14,598 bases of DNA from an uncultured Oscillospiraceae bacterium (GTDB lineage: Bacteria > Bacillota > Clostridia > Oscillospirales > Acutalibacteraceae), in assembly GCA_900549825.1 (NCBI GenBank), contig URQB01000030.1, forward strand, positions 1-14,598, read 5' to 3'. Made by a program: the position numbers and the translations under genes. The notes beneath the pieces are model-generated. The model was not told the origin of the DNA. It worked only from the letters and a program-made list of their open reading frames with translations, and made no database searches. The first letter of the stretch is position 1, and the number at the start of each line of letters is the position of its first letter. Shown here piece by piece: positions 1-5,852 of this stretch.

Positions 1-3
1 TTG

Positions 4-33
4 CTTCCTTTTCCGGCCGAACGGAAAAGGAAG
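4..33. repeat. perfect 12-bp inverted repeat at the window edge
   Basis: CTTCCTTTTCCG (4-15) and CGGAAAAGGAAG (22-33) form a perfect 12-bp stem around a 6-nt loop. A second small hairpin, GTGCC-N5-GGCAC, follows at 33-47. Neither strand has a clear U-tract after the first stem, so it is not a textbook intrinsic terminator. It could be the 3' end of a gene or RNA lying outside the window. The hairpin is seen directly; its role is unknown. Confidence 0.6.
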
Positions 34-47
34 TGCCCGCGCGGCAC

Positions 48-185
48 GAGCGCAAACGCAACTCGATTACTCAGAAATTTAGGATAGGTCAAAAAATGAA
101 CTCGTCTCATCGAACCCCTGTACAAAGCTTCCATCTCCTGCCGCCCGTGCGGTAAGAGCGCATTTCAATACTAATAAATTGAAGT
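48..185. other. intergenic stretch with no recognised gene
   Basis: No convincing ORF, tRNA or known riboswitch core was found here. I compared it mentally with RNase P RNA, tmRNA, SRP RNA and T-box landmarks. Short D-arm-like and T-arm-like strings occur on opposite strands but do not assemble into a tRNA. A weak TTCAAT/ATTGAA hairpin lies near 164-183. The flanking hairpins leave open a small structured RNA, but I cannot support one. Confidence 0.4.
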
Positions 186-228
186 AAGCCCGCAGACCTC
201 ATATGTTAGGCTGGCGGGCTTGCCTTTT
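186..228. terminator. hairpin downstream of proS, terminator-like on both strands
   Basis: AAGCCCGC (186-193) pairs with GCGGGCTT (214-221), with an inner CCT/AGG extension. On the plus strand it is followed by GCC and TTTT. On the minus strand it starts 18 nt after the proS stop codon and is followed by a moderately T-rich stretch. It probably ends proS transcription and may also end a plus-strand transcript entering from outside the window. Confidence 0.6.
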
Positions 229-239
229 AAAAATCTTGC

Positions 240-1958
240 TTAATCAGCAAGCATCTGCTGAATCTTCTCCTTTACCGCCTGACACATCGCCCCCGGTAAA
301 AGCTCCTCTTTAAAAGCTTTATCCCTCGCTGAGAATTCTACGATCCCCTTCGCGCAGGTCTTGGCGCTCACCACAATCCGCAGCGGCACGCCCAATAAAT
401 CCGCATCCGAAAACATCACGCCCGCGCTCACCGGGCGGTCGTCAAAGAGCACCTCCACGCCTGCCTTGGTCAGCTCCTCATAGAGCGTTTCTGCTGTCTC
501 CTTGACCTGCGGATCGACTGCTTTGAGCGCGCAAATGTGTACCTGCCAGGGTGCGATCGCCATCGGCCAGATCGGGCCGTAATTGTCGTGCCGCACCTCG
601 CACACGGCGGCGGCGAGCCTGCCCACGCCGATGCCGTAGCAGCCCATGATCGGGTATTGCAGCCTGCCCTCCCGGTCGAGATACTGCATCCCCATGGAAC
701 GGGTGTATTTATCGCCAAGCTGAAAGATATTGCCCACCTCGATGCCGCGGCTGATGCGCAGGTGCGGCTTGCCGCAGGCCGGGCAGATGCCGCCCTCGAA
801 TGCCTTTGCCACGTCGAAGAATTCCGGCTTCTGCTTGAGGTCGCGCTCGAGCGAAACGCCGGTGAGGTGGTAGCCATCCTCATTCGCGCCGCATACCGTG
901 CACCGGATGCCCTCCATGGAGCGGTCAAAGACCGCCTGTACCCTGTCGTTCAGGCCCACCGCGCCGATGGAGCCGGGGACAAGCCCGCTGTCCTCCGTGA
1001 TTTGTACGGCAGGATGAATCTCCGTTTTCAGGAGGTTGCGCAGTTTCGTTTCATTGACCTCCAGATCGCCCCGGATAAACACGACCACATAGCCGTCGTC
1101 CTCATTCTTCTGGTACACCACGGCCTTGCAGGTCTGCTCCGGCTGAAGATGGAGGAAGGCGCAGAGGTCTTCGATCGTTTTCACGCCGGGGGTGGAGACC
1201 TTTTGCAGCTGAGCCTGCTCTGTTTGCGGATTCCGGACAATGCACTGCGCGGCTTCCATGTTGGAGCGGTAGCCGCAGCTGTCACACAGGACGATGGAAT
1301 CCTCACCGATCTCCGTCAGCAGCATGAATTCGTGGGCAATGCTTCCGCCCATCATGCCGGAATCGGATTTGACCGCCACAACCTCCGGCACGCCCACGCG
1401 GGTAAAAATGCGCTGATAGGCCTCATAACATTTGTCATAATAGCGCTCGAGATCCTCCTGCGAGGTGTGGAAGGAGTATGCGTCCTTCATCGTGAATTCC
1501 CGCACGCGGATCAGCCCGCCGCGGCAGCGCGGCTCGTCGCGGAATTTCGTCTGGATCTGATAGATCATGAAGGGATAATTGGCGTGGGATTTTGCCGCGC
1601 CGCGTGCGAGCTGCACGGCCGCCTCCTCATGCGTCATGCCGAGGACAACGTCGCTCCCGCTGCGATCCTGAAAGCGTGCCATCTCGCTGCCGATGCTCTC
1701 ATAACGGCCGGATTCCTGCCAGAGAGAAGCGGGCATGACCACGGGGAACAGCACTTCCTGCCCGCCGATCGCATCCATCTCTTCCCGGATGATTTGCTCA
1801 ATCTTGCGGGTGATCCGGCGTGCAGGAGGATAGAGCGAATAGATGCCGTTGCATAGCTGGCGCATATAACCGCCGCGCATCATGAGGGCGTGGCTGGCGA
1901 TCTGGCAGTCGGAGGGCGTTTCCTTGAACCGCTCTCCCAAAAGGTGATTCATTTTCAT
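240..1958 (-). CDS. proS: prolyl-tRNA synthetase, bacterial type with editing insertion
   Basis: Charges tRNA-Pro with proline in the cytoplasm (class II aminoacyl-tRNA synthetase). At 572 residues it has the usual length of the bacterial form. Motif 2 is at residues 139-160 (FRDEPR, then REFTMKDAYSF) and motif 3 at about 439-448 (GCYGIGVGRL). The stretch between them, roughly residues 225-405, corresponds to the INS editing domain that clears Ala-tRNA-Pro. The C-terminal 110 residues, from APWQVHI on, form the anticodon-binding domain. The ATG at 1958 is chosen because AAAGGAG sits 10 nt upstream; the second Met is two codons later. It is transcribed alone from a strong promoter with a leader of about 35 nt. 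No T-box leader is present, although T-boxes often precede synthetase genes in Firmicutes. Long antisense frames across it are shadows. Confidence 0.97.
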   Translation of the reverse strand: MKMNHLLGERFKETPSDCQIASHALMMRGGYMRQLCNGIYSLYPPARRITRKIEQIIREEMDAIGGQEVLFPVVMPASLWQESGRYESIGSEMARFQDRSGSDVVLGMTHEEAAVQLARGAAKSHANYPFMIYQIQTKFRDEPRCRGGLIRVREFTMKDAYSFHTSQEDLERYYDKCYEAYQRIFTRVGVPEVVAVKSDSGMMGGSIAHEFMLLTEIGEDSIVLCDSCGYRSNMEAAQCIVRNPQTEQAQLQKVSTPGVKTIEDLCAFLHLQPEQTCKAVVYQKNEDDGYVVVFIRGDLEVNETKLRNLLKTEIHPAVQITEDSGLVPGSIGAVGLNDRVQAVFDRSMEGIRCTVCGANEDGYHLTGVSLERDLKQKPEFFDVAKAFEGGICPACGKPHLRISRGIEVGNIFQLGDKYTRSMGMQYLDREGRLQYPIMGCYGIGVGRLAAAVCEVRHDNYGPIWPMAIAPWQVHICALKAVDPQVKETAETLYEELTKAGVEVLFDDRPVSAGVMFSDADLLGVPLRIVVSAKTCAKGIVEFSARDKAFKEELLPGAMCQAVKEKIQQMLAD

Positions 1959-1999
1959 ACTGTGCGCTCCTTTGGCTTATCAAGCATAAACTATGTTTC

Positions 2000-2029
2000 A
2001 GTATACCACAGTTATTATTTTCCGTTCAA
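2000..2029 (-). promoter_or_regulatory. proS promoter (sigma-A type, extended -10)
   Basis: Read on the minus strand, TTGAAC (2029-2024) is followed after 18 nt by TATACT (2005-2000), preceded by TG in the extended -10 position. The predicted transcript starts near 1993, leaving a leader too short for a T-box or other large riboswitch. Confidence 0.7.
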
Positions 2030-2070
2030 GGAGAAAACCGCAGGATCGGCGCGAAAACGGAAAATGATTG

Positions 2071-2099
2071 TTGAATGCTGTCCCTGAATTTGGTACAAT
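2071..2099 (+). promoter_or_regulatory. promoter of the PH-domain gene
   Basis: TTGAAT (2071-2076), a 17-nt spacer, then TACAAT (2094-2099) with a TGG extended -10. It is divergent from the proS promoter, with about 40 nt between the two -35 boxes. It leaves a leader of about 65 nt before the ATG at 2174. Confidence 0.65.
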
Positions 2100-2173
2100 A
2101 AAACACACGGGAAAAGAATTTCTCTAAAAAATTTAAAAAACCTCCTATCCCGCTTGGAAAGGATGCTATCATC

Positions 2174-2566
2174 ATGGAAGAAAAGAAAAATCTGCTTTGG
2201 AAAGACCGAAAGCGCGTGTTGGGCATGCCGCTCACCTTCACAAAATATTCCTTGTCGGAAGATCGTATCTTTTTGCAGACCGGCTTCCTGAATCTGGAGG
2301 AAGAGGAGATCCTGCTTTACCGCATCCGGGATCTGAGCGTCAAGCGCTCCTTGGGGCAGCGGATTTTTGGCGTGGGCAGCGTGCTGGTGCATTCTTCGGA
2401 TAAAAGCACGCCGCATCTGCTGATCAAAAATGTGAAACACCCTGTGGACGTCAAGGAGCAGATCCACCAGCAGGTGGAAAAAATGAAGATTGAGCGCAGG
2501 ATGCGTTTGGGAGAGCTGGTGCATGACGGCGACTGCGGCGATCCGGATTTTGACCGGGAGGAATGA
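2174..2566 (+). CDS. small bacterial PH-domain protein (YdbS/DUF304-like)
   Basis: A 130-residue protein matching the single-domain bacterial Pleckstrin-homology (bPH2, YdbS-like) pattern. The core at about residues 20-95 includes YSLSEDRIFLQTGFL, then an EEEILLYRIRDLSVKRSL block, then the beta-rich VGSVLVHSSD segment. The end is highly charged (GDCGDPDFDREE). There is no signal peptide or transmembrane segment, unlike longer YdbS/YdbT proteins that carry N-terminal membrane helices, so it is probably cytoplasmic. The ATG at 2174 follows GGAAAGGA by about 10 nt. It is a single gene with its own promoter, ending before a strong hairpin. The family's biochemical role is poorly defined, so no specific function is assigned. 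Confidence 0.8.
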   Translation: MEEKKNLLWKDRKRVLGMPLTFTKYSLSEDRIFLQTGFLNLEEEEILLYRIRDLSVKRSLGQRIFGVGSVLVHSSDKSTPHLLIKNVKHPVDVKEQIHQQVEKMKIERRMRLGELVHDGDCGDPDFDREE

Positions 2567-2581
2567 TCACCGCCATCAGAA

Positions 2582-2607
2582 AAGACCGTCCGAAGCCGGA
2601 CGGTCTT
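2582..2607. terminator. bidirectional terminator between convergent genes
   Basis: AAGACCGTCCG (2582-2592), loop AAGC, then CGGACGGTCTT (2597-2607): a perfect 11-bp stem. On the minus strand it is followed immediately by TTTTCT and ends the exonuclease transcript. On the plus strand ATTTTAT lies a few bases downstream, behind the PH-domain gene. Confidence 0.85.
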
Positions 2608-2616
2608 CGAAAGATT

Positions 2617-3525
2617 TTATGATTTCAGGCCCGTCTCCACACAGGTCGGGGTGTTTTGAGGCACCTGCTCTTCTTCCTTCTTTGGCGGCTCCAGATAAAT
2701 GGTTTTGCTGTGCACGTCAAGCCTGTCATAATATTGCTTGAAGCGGACGGTATAGCGCAAAAGCCGCTCGCAGTGCGGGCAGAAGAATTTGGCGCGGAAG
2801 GCCCGGCAGGTGAAAACCCAGTCGCTTTTCTGCTGCGCTTCCCGGCCGCACTGGTCGCAGAAGCAGCGCAACTGCTCCGGGTCGACTTTTGGGCTGTGGA
2901 TATCACTGATGATATAGGCCTTGAACCGAAGTCGCTCATAAAATTCCTCTCCGCACGGTAGGATGAACTGCCCTACCAGCGCGTCGGAAAAAACGCGGCG
3001 CAGGCATTCCGCTGATAGAATGCTATCGTCCAGCGCCCGATGGAGCGAGAGCCCGTCCTCGCCGATGCCCAGCATGGCCGCTGCGGCGCTCAGGCCCGTT
3101 TGCTGCGCGGCGGAGAGCTGAAGCGCAGCCTGAACAATTTTCTGCAAATCGGCGTAGTAGGTCAGGAAAGGCAGGGTTTCCAGGCCGTTGAACAATTTAA
3201 AATTTTCAATCAGGACGCGAATATCCGTATCGCCCCAGGTCAATACCGTAACCGGACCGTTGCCGATCCATTTCCGGAATTGCGCCATCGTCTGGGTAAA
3301 GGGCGCGCCGCTTTGCAGATCCTCATTGGTCAGATGGGTCAACTCACGGACATGCCCGCGCAGCCGCTTGCCGATTTGAGATTTGATGAGATGGGAAAAC
3401 GTGTCGATTTCGCAAAGCTGCTCGTCCAGGCGGACGGCGCCGATTTCAATGACTTCGTTCATGAATCCGCCGCGTTTGATACTGTATACGTTATTCCATT
3501 CAAGATCCATAACGATGTATTGCAT
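2617..3525 (-). CDS. DEDDh 3'-5' exonuclease with C-terminal zinc-ribbon-like domain
   Basis: An RNase T/DnaQ-superfamily exonuclease, which removes nucleotides from 3' ends of DNA or RNA with two metal ions. Numbered from the ATG at 3525 (302 aa): Exo I is VMDLEW (D7, E9), Exo II is TWGDTD (D99 or D101) and Exo III is HRALDD (H162, D167), giving a complete DEDDh set. After about residue 220 there is CDQCGR (C223, C226), C240, and CPHC (C249, C252), a likely zinc-binding ribbon that could contact nucleic acid. The tail after about 280 is low complexity and acidic. The start is uncertain: AGGAAAGGG lies 11 nt before this ATG and 5 nt before an in-frame TTG at 3531, while a longer frame from 3555 has no ribosome-binding site. 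It is probably co-transcribed with the cysteine hydrolase, whose stop lies about 60 nt upstream. Confidence 0.85.
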   Translation of the reverse strand: MQYIVMDLEWNNVYSIKRGGFMNEVIEIGAVRLDEQLCEIDTFSHLIKSQIGKRLRGHVRELTHLTNEDLQSGAPFTQTMAQFRKWIGNGPVTVLTWGDTDIRVLIENFKLFNGLETLPFLTYYADLQKIVQAALQLSAAQQTGLSAAAAMLGIGEDGLSLHRALDDSILSAECLRRVFSDALVGQFILPCGEEFYERLRFKAYIISDIHSPKVDPEQLRCFCDQCGREAQQKSDWVFTCRAFRAKFFCPHCERLLRYTVRFKQYYDRLDVHSKTIYLEPPKKEEEQVPQNTPTCVETGLKS

Positions 3526-3586
3526 CTTCAAGGTGACCCTTTCCTGTTTTATCATTCATTCATTCATACGCATCCGGGCGGAGGGA

Positions 3587-4126
3587 TTATTCCGGCTGAT
3601 GCCGGTTTTCCACCGTGATCTGCAGGCCCTCCATCACGTCGAGCGCTTCTTCGTGGAGCTTCCTGTCGGCGCCTGCCGTACAGGCCGCATCCACAACGAT
3701 CTCCGCTTCCGGCAAGGCGGCTTTTGCCAGAACGGCATTGGAGATCACGCAGATATTGGAGACCAGGCCGATCAGCTCGACCCGGTCGAAGCGGGAGGAG
3801 CGCAGATACCCGGCAAGCTCCAGAGAGCCGAACCCCGGCTTTTCGATGACGACGTCCTCCGGCCTGCGCAAGCCTGCAACACGCCCGTAAAGCTGCCATC
3901 CCTCAGAATTTTTCAGGCAGTGGGAAACGGGTAGCTTTTTACCTTCCTGCGTTTTCAGATAGTTCGCCGCATGGGTGTCGAAGGTGAAGATCACGGTATG
4001 ATTCTGCGCATGACAGGCATCGATTTTGGCGCAGATTGCCGCTTCTAAATCGGGCGCCTGCGGAAAACCGAGGCTCCCGTCTACAAAATCCTTTTGAAAA
4101 TCCACAACTACCAATGCCTGCCGCAT
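3587..4126 (-). CDS. isochorismatase-family cysteine hydrolase (nicotinamidase-like)
   Basis: A 179-residue cytoplasmic hydrolase of the isochorismatase/nicotinamidase fold. The catalytic triad is visible: D9 in VVVDFQKDF, K96 in IEKPGFGS and C126 in GLVSNICVISNA. D50-T-H52 is in the position of the metal-binding DxH of nicotinamidases, followed by the EGKKLPVSHC segment shared by nicotinamidase-related proteins. Nicotinamide deamidation for NAD salvage is therefore plausible, but related amidases share these residues, so no gene symbol is given. The ATG at 4126 has GGAGG 8 nt upstream. It is the first gene of a likely two-gene minus-strand operon with the exonuclease, driven by a very good promoter at 4206-4234. 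A 12-bp palindrome sits in its leader. Confidence 0.85.
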   Translation of the reverse strand: MRQALVVVDFQKDFVDGSLGFPQAPDLEAAICAKIDACHAQNHTVIFTFDTHAANYLKTQEGKKLPVSHCLKNSEGWQLYGRVAGLRRPEDVVIEKPGFGSLELAGYLRSSRFDRVELIGLVSNICVISNAVLAKAALPEAEIVVDAACTAGADRKLHEEALDVMEGLQITVENRHQPE

Positions 4127-4159
4127 GTTACTTACCTCCGCCGCATAACAGTCAAAAAT

Positions 4160-4171
4160 GAATCGCGATTC
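4160..4171. promoter_or_regulatory. 12-bp palindrome in the cysteine-hydrolase leader (possible operator)
   Basis: GAATCGCGATTC is a perfect 12-bp palindrome in the transcribed leader of the minus-strand operon, downstream of its -10 and upstream of the Shine-Dalgarno site. It could be a repressor site. No regulator is recognised nearby, so the role is inference. Confidence 0.35.
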
Positions 4172-4205
4172 GTATTCAACAAACGATCAAAAAAACAGCA
4201 GTTCC

Positions 4206-4234
4206 ATAATAGCATAAGCAGACAGAGTGGTCAA
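4206..4234 (-). promoter_or_regulatory. promoter of the cysteine hydrolase-exonuclease operon
   Basis: Minus strand: TTGACC (4234-4229), exactly 17 nt, then TATTAT (4211-4206), preceded by TGC as an extended -10. This is among the best sigma-A matches in the window. The leader to the ATG at 4126 is about 75 nt. Confidence 0.75.
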
Positions 4235-4323
4235 GTGTGACAGGATGTAACACCGTGATTTGCAACTGTTTGCGCTCATAGGGAGGCGATCTTTTGAGAA
4301 CAGAAAAGAAGGGAGGAAAAAGC

Positions 4324-4740
4324 ATGATGTGGGTATTATTTGCGCTTTTATCTGCTTTTTTTGCGGCAGTTACTTCAATTTTAGCAAAAATAGGAATAGA
4401 AGGTATTAATTCAAATTTGGCTACCGCAATCCGGACCGTGGTCGTGCTGATCATGGCGTGGGGTATCGTATTTGTCACCGGAACGCAGGGCCAGATTTCC
4501 GATATCAGCAGAAAAAGCTGGATATTTTTGATTTTGTCCGGTTTGGCTACCGGGCTTTCCTGGCTGTTTTACTACAAGGCTCTGCAAATGGGAGAGGCTT
4601 CCAAGGTGGTGCCGATCGATAAATTCAGTGTGGTGATCAGCATGGTGCTGGCGTTTATCATCCTTAAGGAGAAGGTCACGCCGCAGACGGTCATCGGTGG
4701 GCTTTTGATTACGGCTGGAACATTTGTGATGATTCTATAG
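4324..4740 (+). CDS. half-size EamA/DMT-superfamily transporter
   Basis: A 138-residue integral membrane protein of the drug/metabolite transporter superfamily containing a single EamA domain. About five hydrophobic segments are visible: residues 1-24, 36-54, 65-86, 99-116 and 122-138. The motif GLATGLSWLFYYKALQ with KVVPIDK after it is typical of stand-alone half EamA proteins, which are expected to pair as dimers. Start choice: ATG-ATG at 4324 has GGGAGG 7 nt upstream and gives the short N-terminus usual for the family. An in-frame TTG at 4294 also has a GGGAGG 7 nt upstream and would add ten charged residues, so alternative initiation is possible. The substrate cannot be told from sequence. 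It is a single gene ending at a strong terminator. Confidence 0.85.
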   Translation: MMWVLFALLSAFFAAVTSILAKIGIEGINSNLATAIRTVVVLIMAWGIVFVTGTQGQISDISRKSWIFLILSGLATGLSWLFYYKALQMGEASKVVPIDKFSVVISMVLAFIILKEKVTPQTVIGGLLITAGTFVMIL

Positions 4741-4764
4741 AGGCCTGTTCTTTGTTCACTAGAA

Positions 4765-4804
4765 AGCTGCTGTTGGGTACACCGCTGCCCAACGGCGGCT
4801 TTTT
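4765..4804 (+). terminator. intrinsic terminator after the EamA gene
   Basis: A 13-position GC-rich stem (AGCTGCTGTTGGG with CCCAACGGCGGCT, including two G-U pairs) around a short loop, followed directly by TTTT. It separates the EamA gene from the ABC locus promoter. Confidence 0.85.
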
Positions 4805-4861
4805 CTGTGCAATTGAAAAGTTACAAATCAATTACGAATGCATTACATTTCAACAAGAAAG

Positions 4862-4890
4862 TTGACGTTACTGTTTTTTTATGCTATTCT
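4862..4890 (+). promoter_or_regulatory. promoter of the duplicated ABC-transporter locus
   Basis: TTGACG (4862-4867), a 17-nt spacer, then TATTCT (4885-4890) with a TGC extended -10. Predicted transcription starts near 4897, inside the inverted repeat described next. No comparably good promoter is visible before the GntR gene, so this one probably drives much of the locus. Confidence 0.75.
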
Positions 4891-4895
4891 CCTAA

Positions 4896-4918
4896 CTGTG
4901 ATATGCGTAATATCACAG
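4896..4918. promoter_or_regulatory. perfect 9-5-9 inverted repeat, candidate GntR/YtrA operator
   Basis: CTGTGATAT, five bases, ATATCACAG: a perfect dyad of two 9-bp arms. It begins 5 nt after the -10 box, over the predicted transcription start, where a bound dimer would block initiation. The GntR-family gene at 8303 in the same locus encodes the obvious candidate ligand. The half-site spacing (TGTGA-N11-TCACA) excludes a CRP site, which needs six bases. The repeat is seen; the partner is inferred. Confidence 0.65.
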
Positions 4919-4952
4919 ATGACATTCTAACGAATGCAGAGGAGGGTTTCGG

Positions 4953-5852
4953 TTGATTGATATCATCCATGTAACAAAGCGATTTGGAAAATTTACCGCT
5001 TTGAACGGGTTGCATTTTTCCGTGGGGCGCTCTTCCATCTACGGCCTGGTGGGGTATAACGGCGCAGGCAAGACCACACTTTTGAAGACGATTTCCGGTG
5101 TTTATAAGCCGGAAGAAGGGGAGGTTCGCATTGACGGCGAAAATATCTTTGATAATGCTAAAATGAAGCAGCGTCTTTTTTATGTGCCGGATGATCTCTA
5201 TTTTCAACCCTATGCGAGTATGGAAAAAATGGCCCGCTTTTATCGGGGCTATTATCCAAAATTCAGCGATAAAACGTTTCAAAACCTGATGAAGGTTTTC
5301 GGTCTGGACGCAGACAAACGGATCAATGGGTTTTCAAAGGGCATGCAGCGGCAGGCGGAGATGGTGCTGGGGATGTCGGCGCATCCCGACGTTTTGCTTC
5401 TGGATGAATCCTTTGACGGCCTCGATCCCGCCAAGCGGAGCCTGACAAAACAGCTTTTGGCAGAGTATATGGCCGAGAAGGAGGTCTCTATCGTCGTTTC
5501 TTCGCACAATCTGCATGAAGTGGAGGACCTCTGCGACCATGTGGGCCTGATCAACGGGCAGAAGCTCGCCATGGATTGTTCGATTGAGGAAATCAGCCAG
5601 AACCGCTGCAAATTCCGCCTTGCCTTTGACCGCGAGATGACGGAAAAAGACTTTCCGGGTCTGGAGATCAAACGGTTTAAAAAAGACGGCAGCATGATTC
5701 TTTTTACCGCGGTGGGAGAAAAGAATCAGATAGAAGCCCAGCTTCGTCAGATGAACCCGCTGGTGCTCGAAAACATGCCGCTTTCGCTGGAAGAAATATT
5801 CTTGGATGAAATGGAGGGAACCGATTATGACTTCTCCGAAATCTTCAGCTAA
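4953..5852 (+). CDS. ABC exporter ATP-binding protein, copy 1 (YtrB-like)
   Basis: A 299-residue cytoplasmic ATPase that would power the adjoining permease. Walker A is GYNGAGKTT (34-42), the signature is the non-canonical FSKGM (127-131) in place of LSGGQ, Walker B is VLLLDE (147-152), the D-loop is DGLDP (155-159) and the switch histidine is H185 in SSHNLHE. The usual Q-loop glutamine is absent; the site reads YVPDD. These variations occur in YtrB-type exporters and do not indicate loss of function. The start is TTG at 4953, with GAGGAGGG 6 nt upstream; the N-terminus then matches copy 2 residue for residue in position. Its 3' end overlaps the permease start. It is the first gene of the locus, directly downstream of the candidate operator. 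Confidence 0.92.
   Translation: MIDIIHVTKRFGKFTALNGLHFSVGRSSIYGLVGYNGAGKTTLLKTISGVYKPEEGEVRIDGENIFDNAKMKQRLFYVPDDLYFQPYASMEKMARFYRGYYPKFSDKTFQNLMKVFGLDADKRINGFSKGMQRQAEMVLGMSAHPDVLLLDESFDGLDPAKRSLTKQLLAEYMAEKEVSIVVSSHNLHEVEDLCDHVGLINGQKLAMDCSIEEISQNRCKFRLAFDREMTEKDFPGLEIKRFKKDGSMILFTAVGEKNQIEAQLRQMNPLVLENMPLSLEEIFLDEMEGTDYDFSEIFS

Noticed and set aside
100..170. tRNA gene suggested by GGTAAGAGCGC-like and GGTTCGA-like strings
   Set aside because: The two strings are on opposite strands and no acceptor, anticodon or T-stem can be built around either.
537..1856. 439-codon plus-strand open frame opposite proS
   Set aside because: It lies wholly antisense to an unmistakable prolyl-tRNA synthetase, has no convincing ribosome-binding site, and its His/Ala/Asp-rich composition is that of a GC-biased shadow frame.
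3553..3567. CATT tandem repeat (3.75 units) near the exonuclease start, possible phase-variation tract
   Set aside because: Too few units, and it lies upstream of the likely start, so slippage would not change the reading frame of the protein.
3040..3618. 192-codon plus-strand open frame opposite the exonuclease
   Set aside because: Antisense to a gene with a complete DEDDh motif set; no initiation signals.
4896..4918. CRP/cAMP-type site reading of the TGTGA...TCACA dyad
   Set aside because: The half-sites are 11 bases apart where CRP needs 6, and CRP-type control is not expected in this context.
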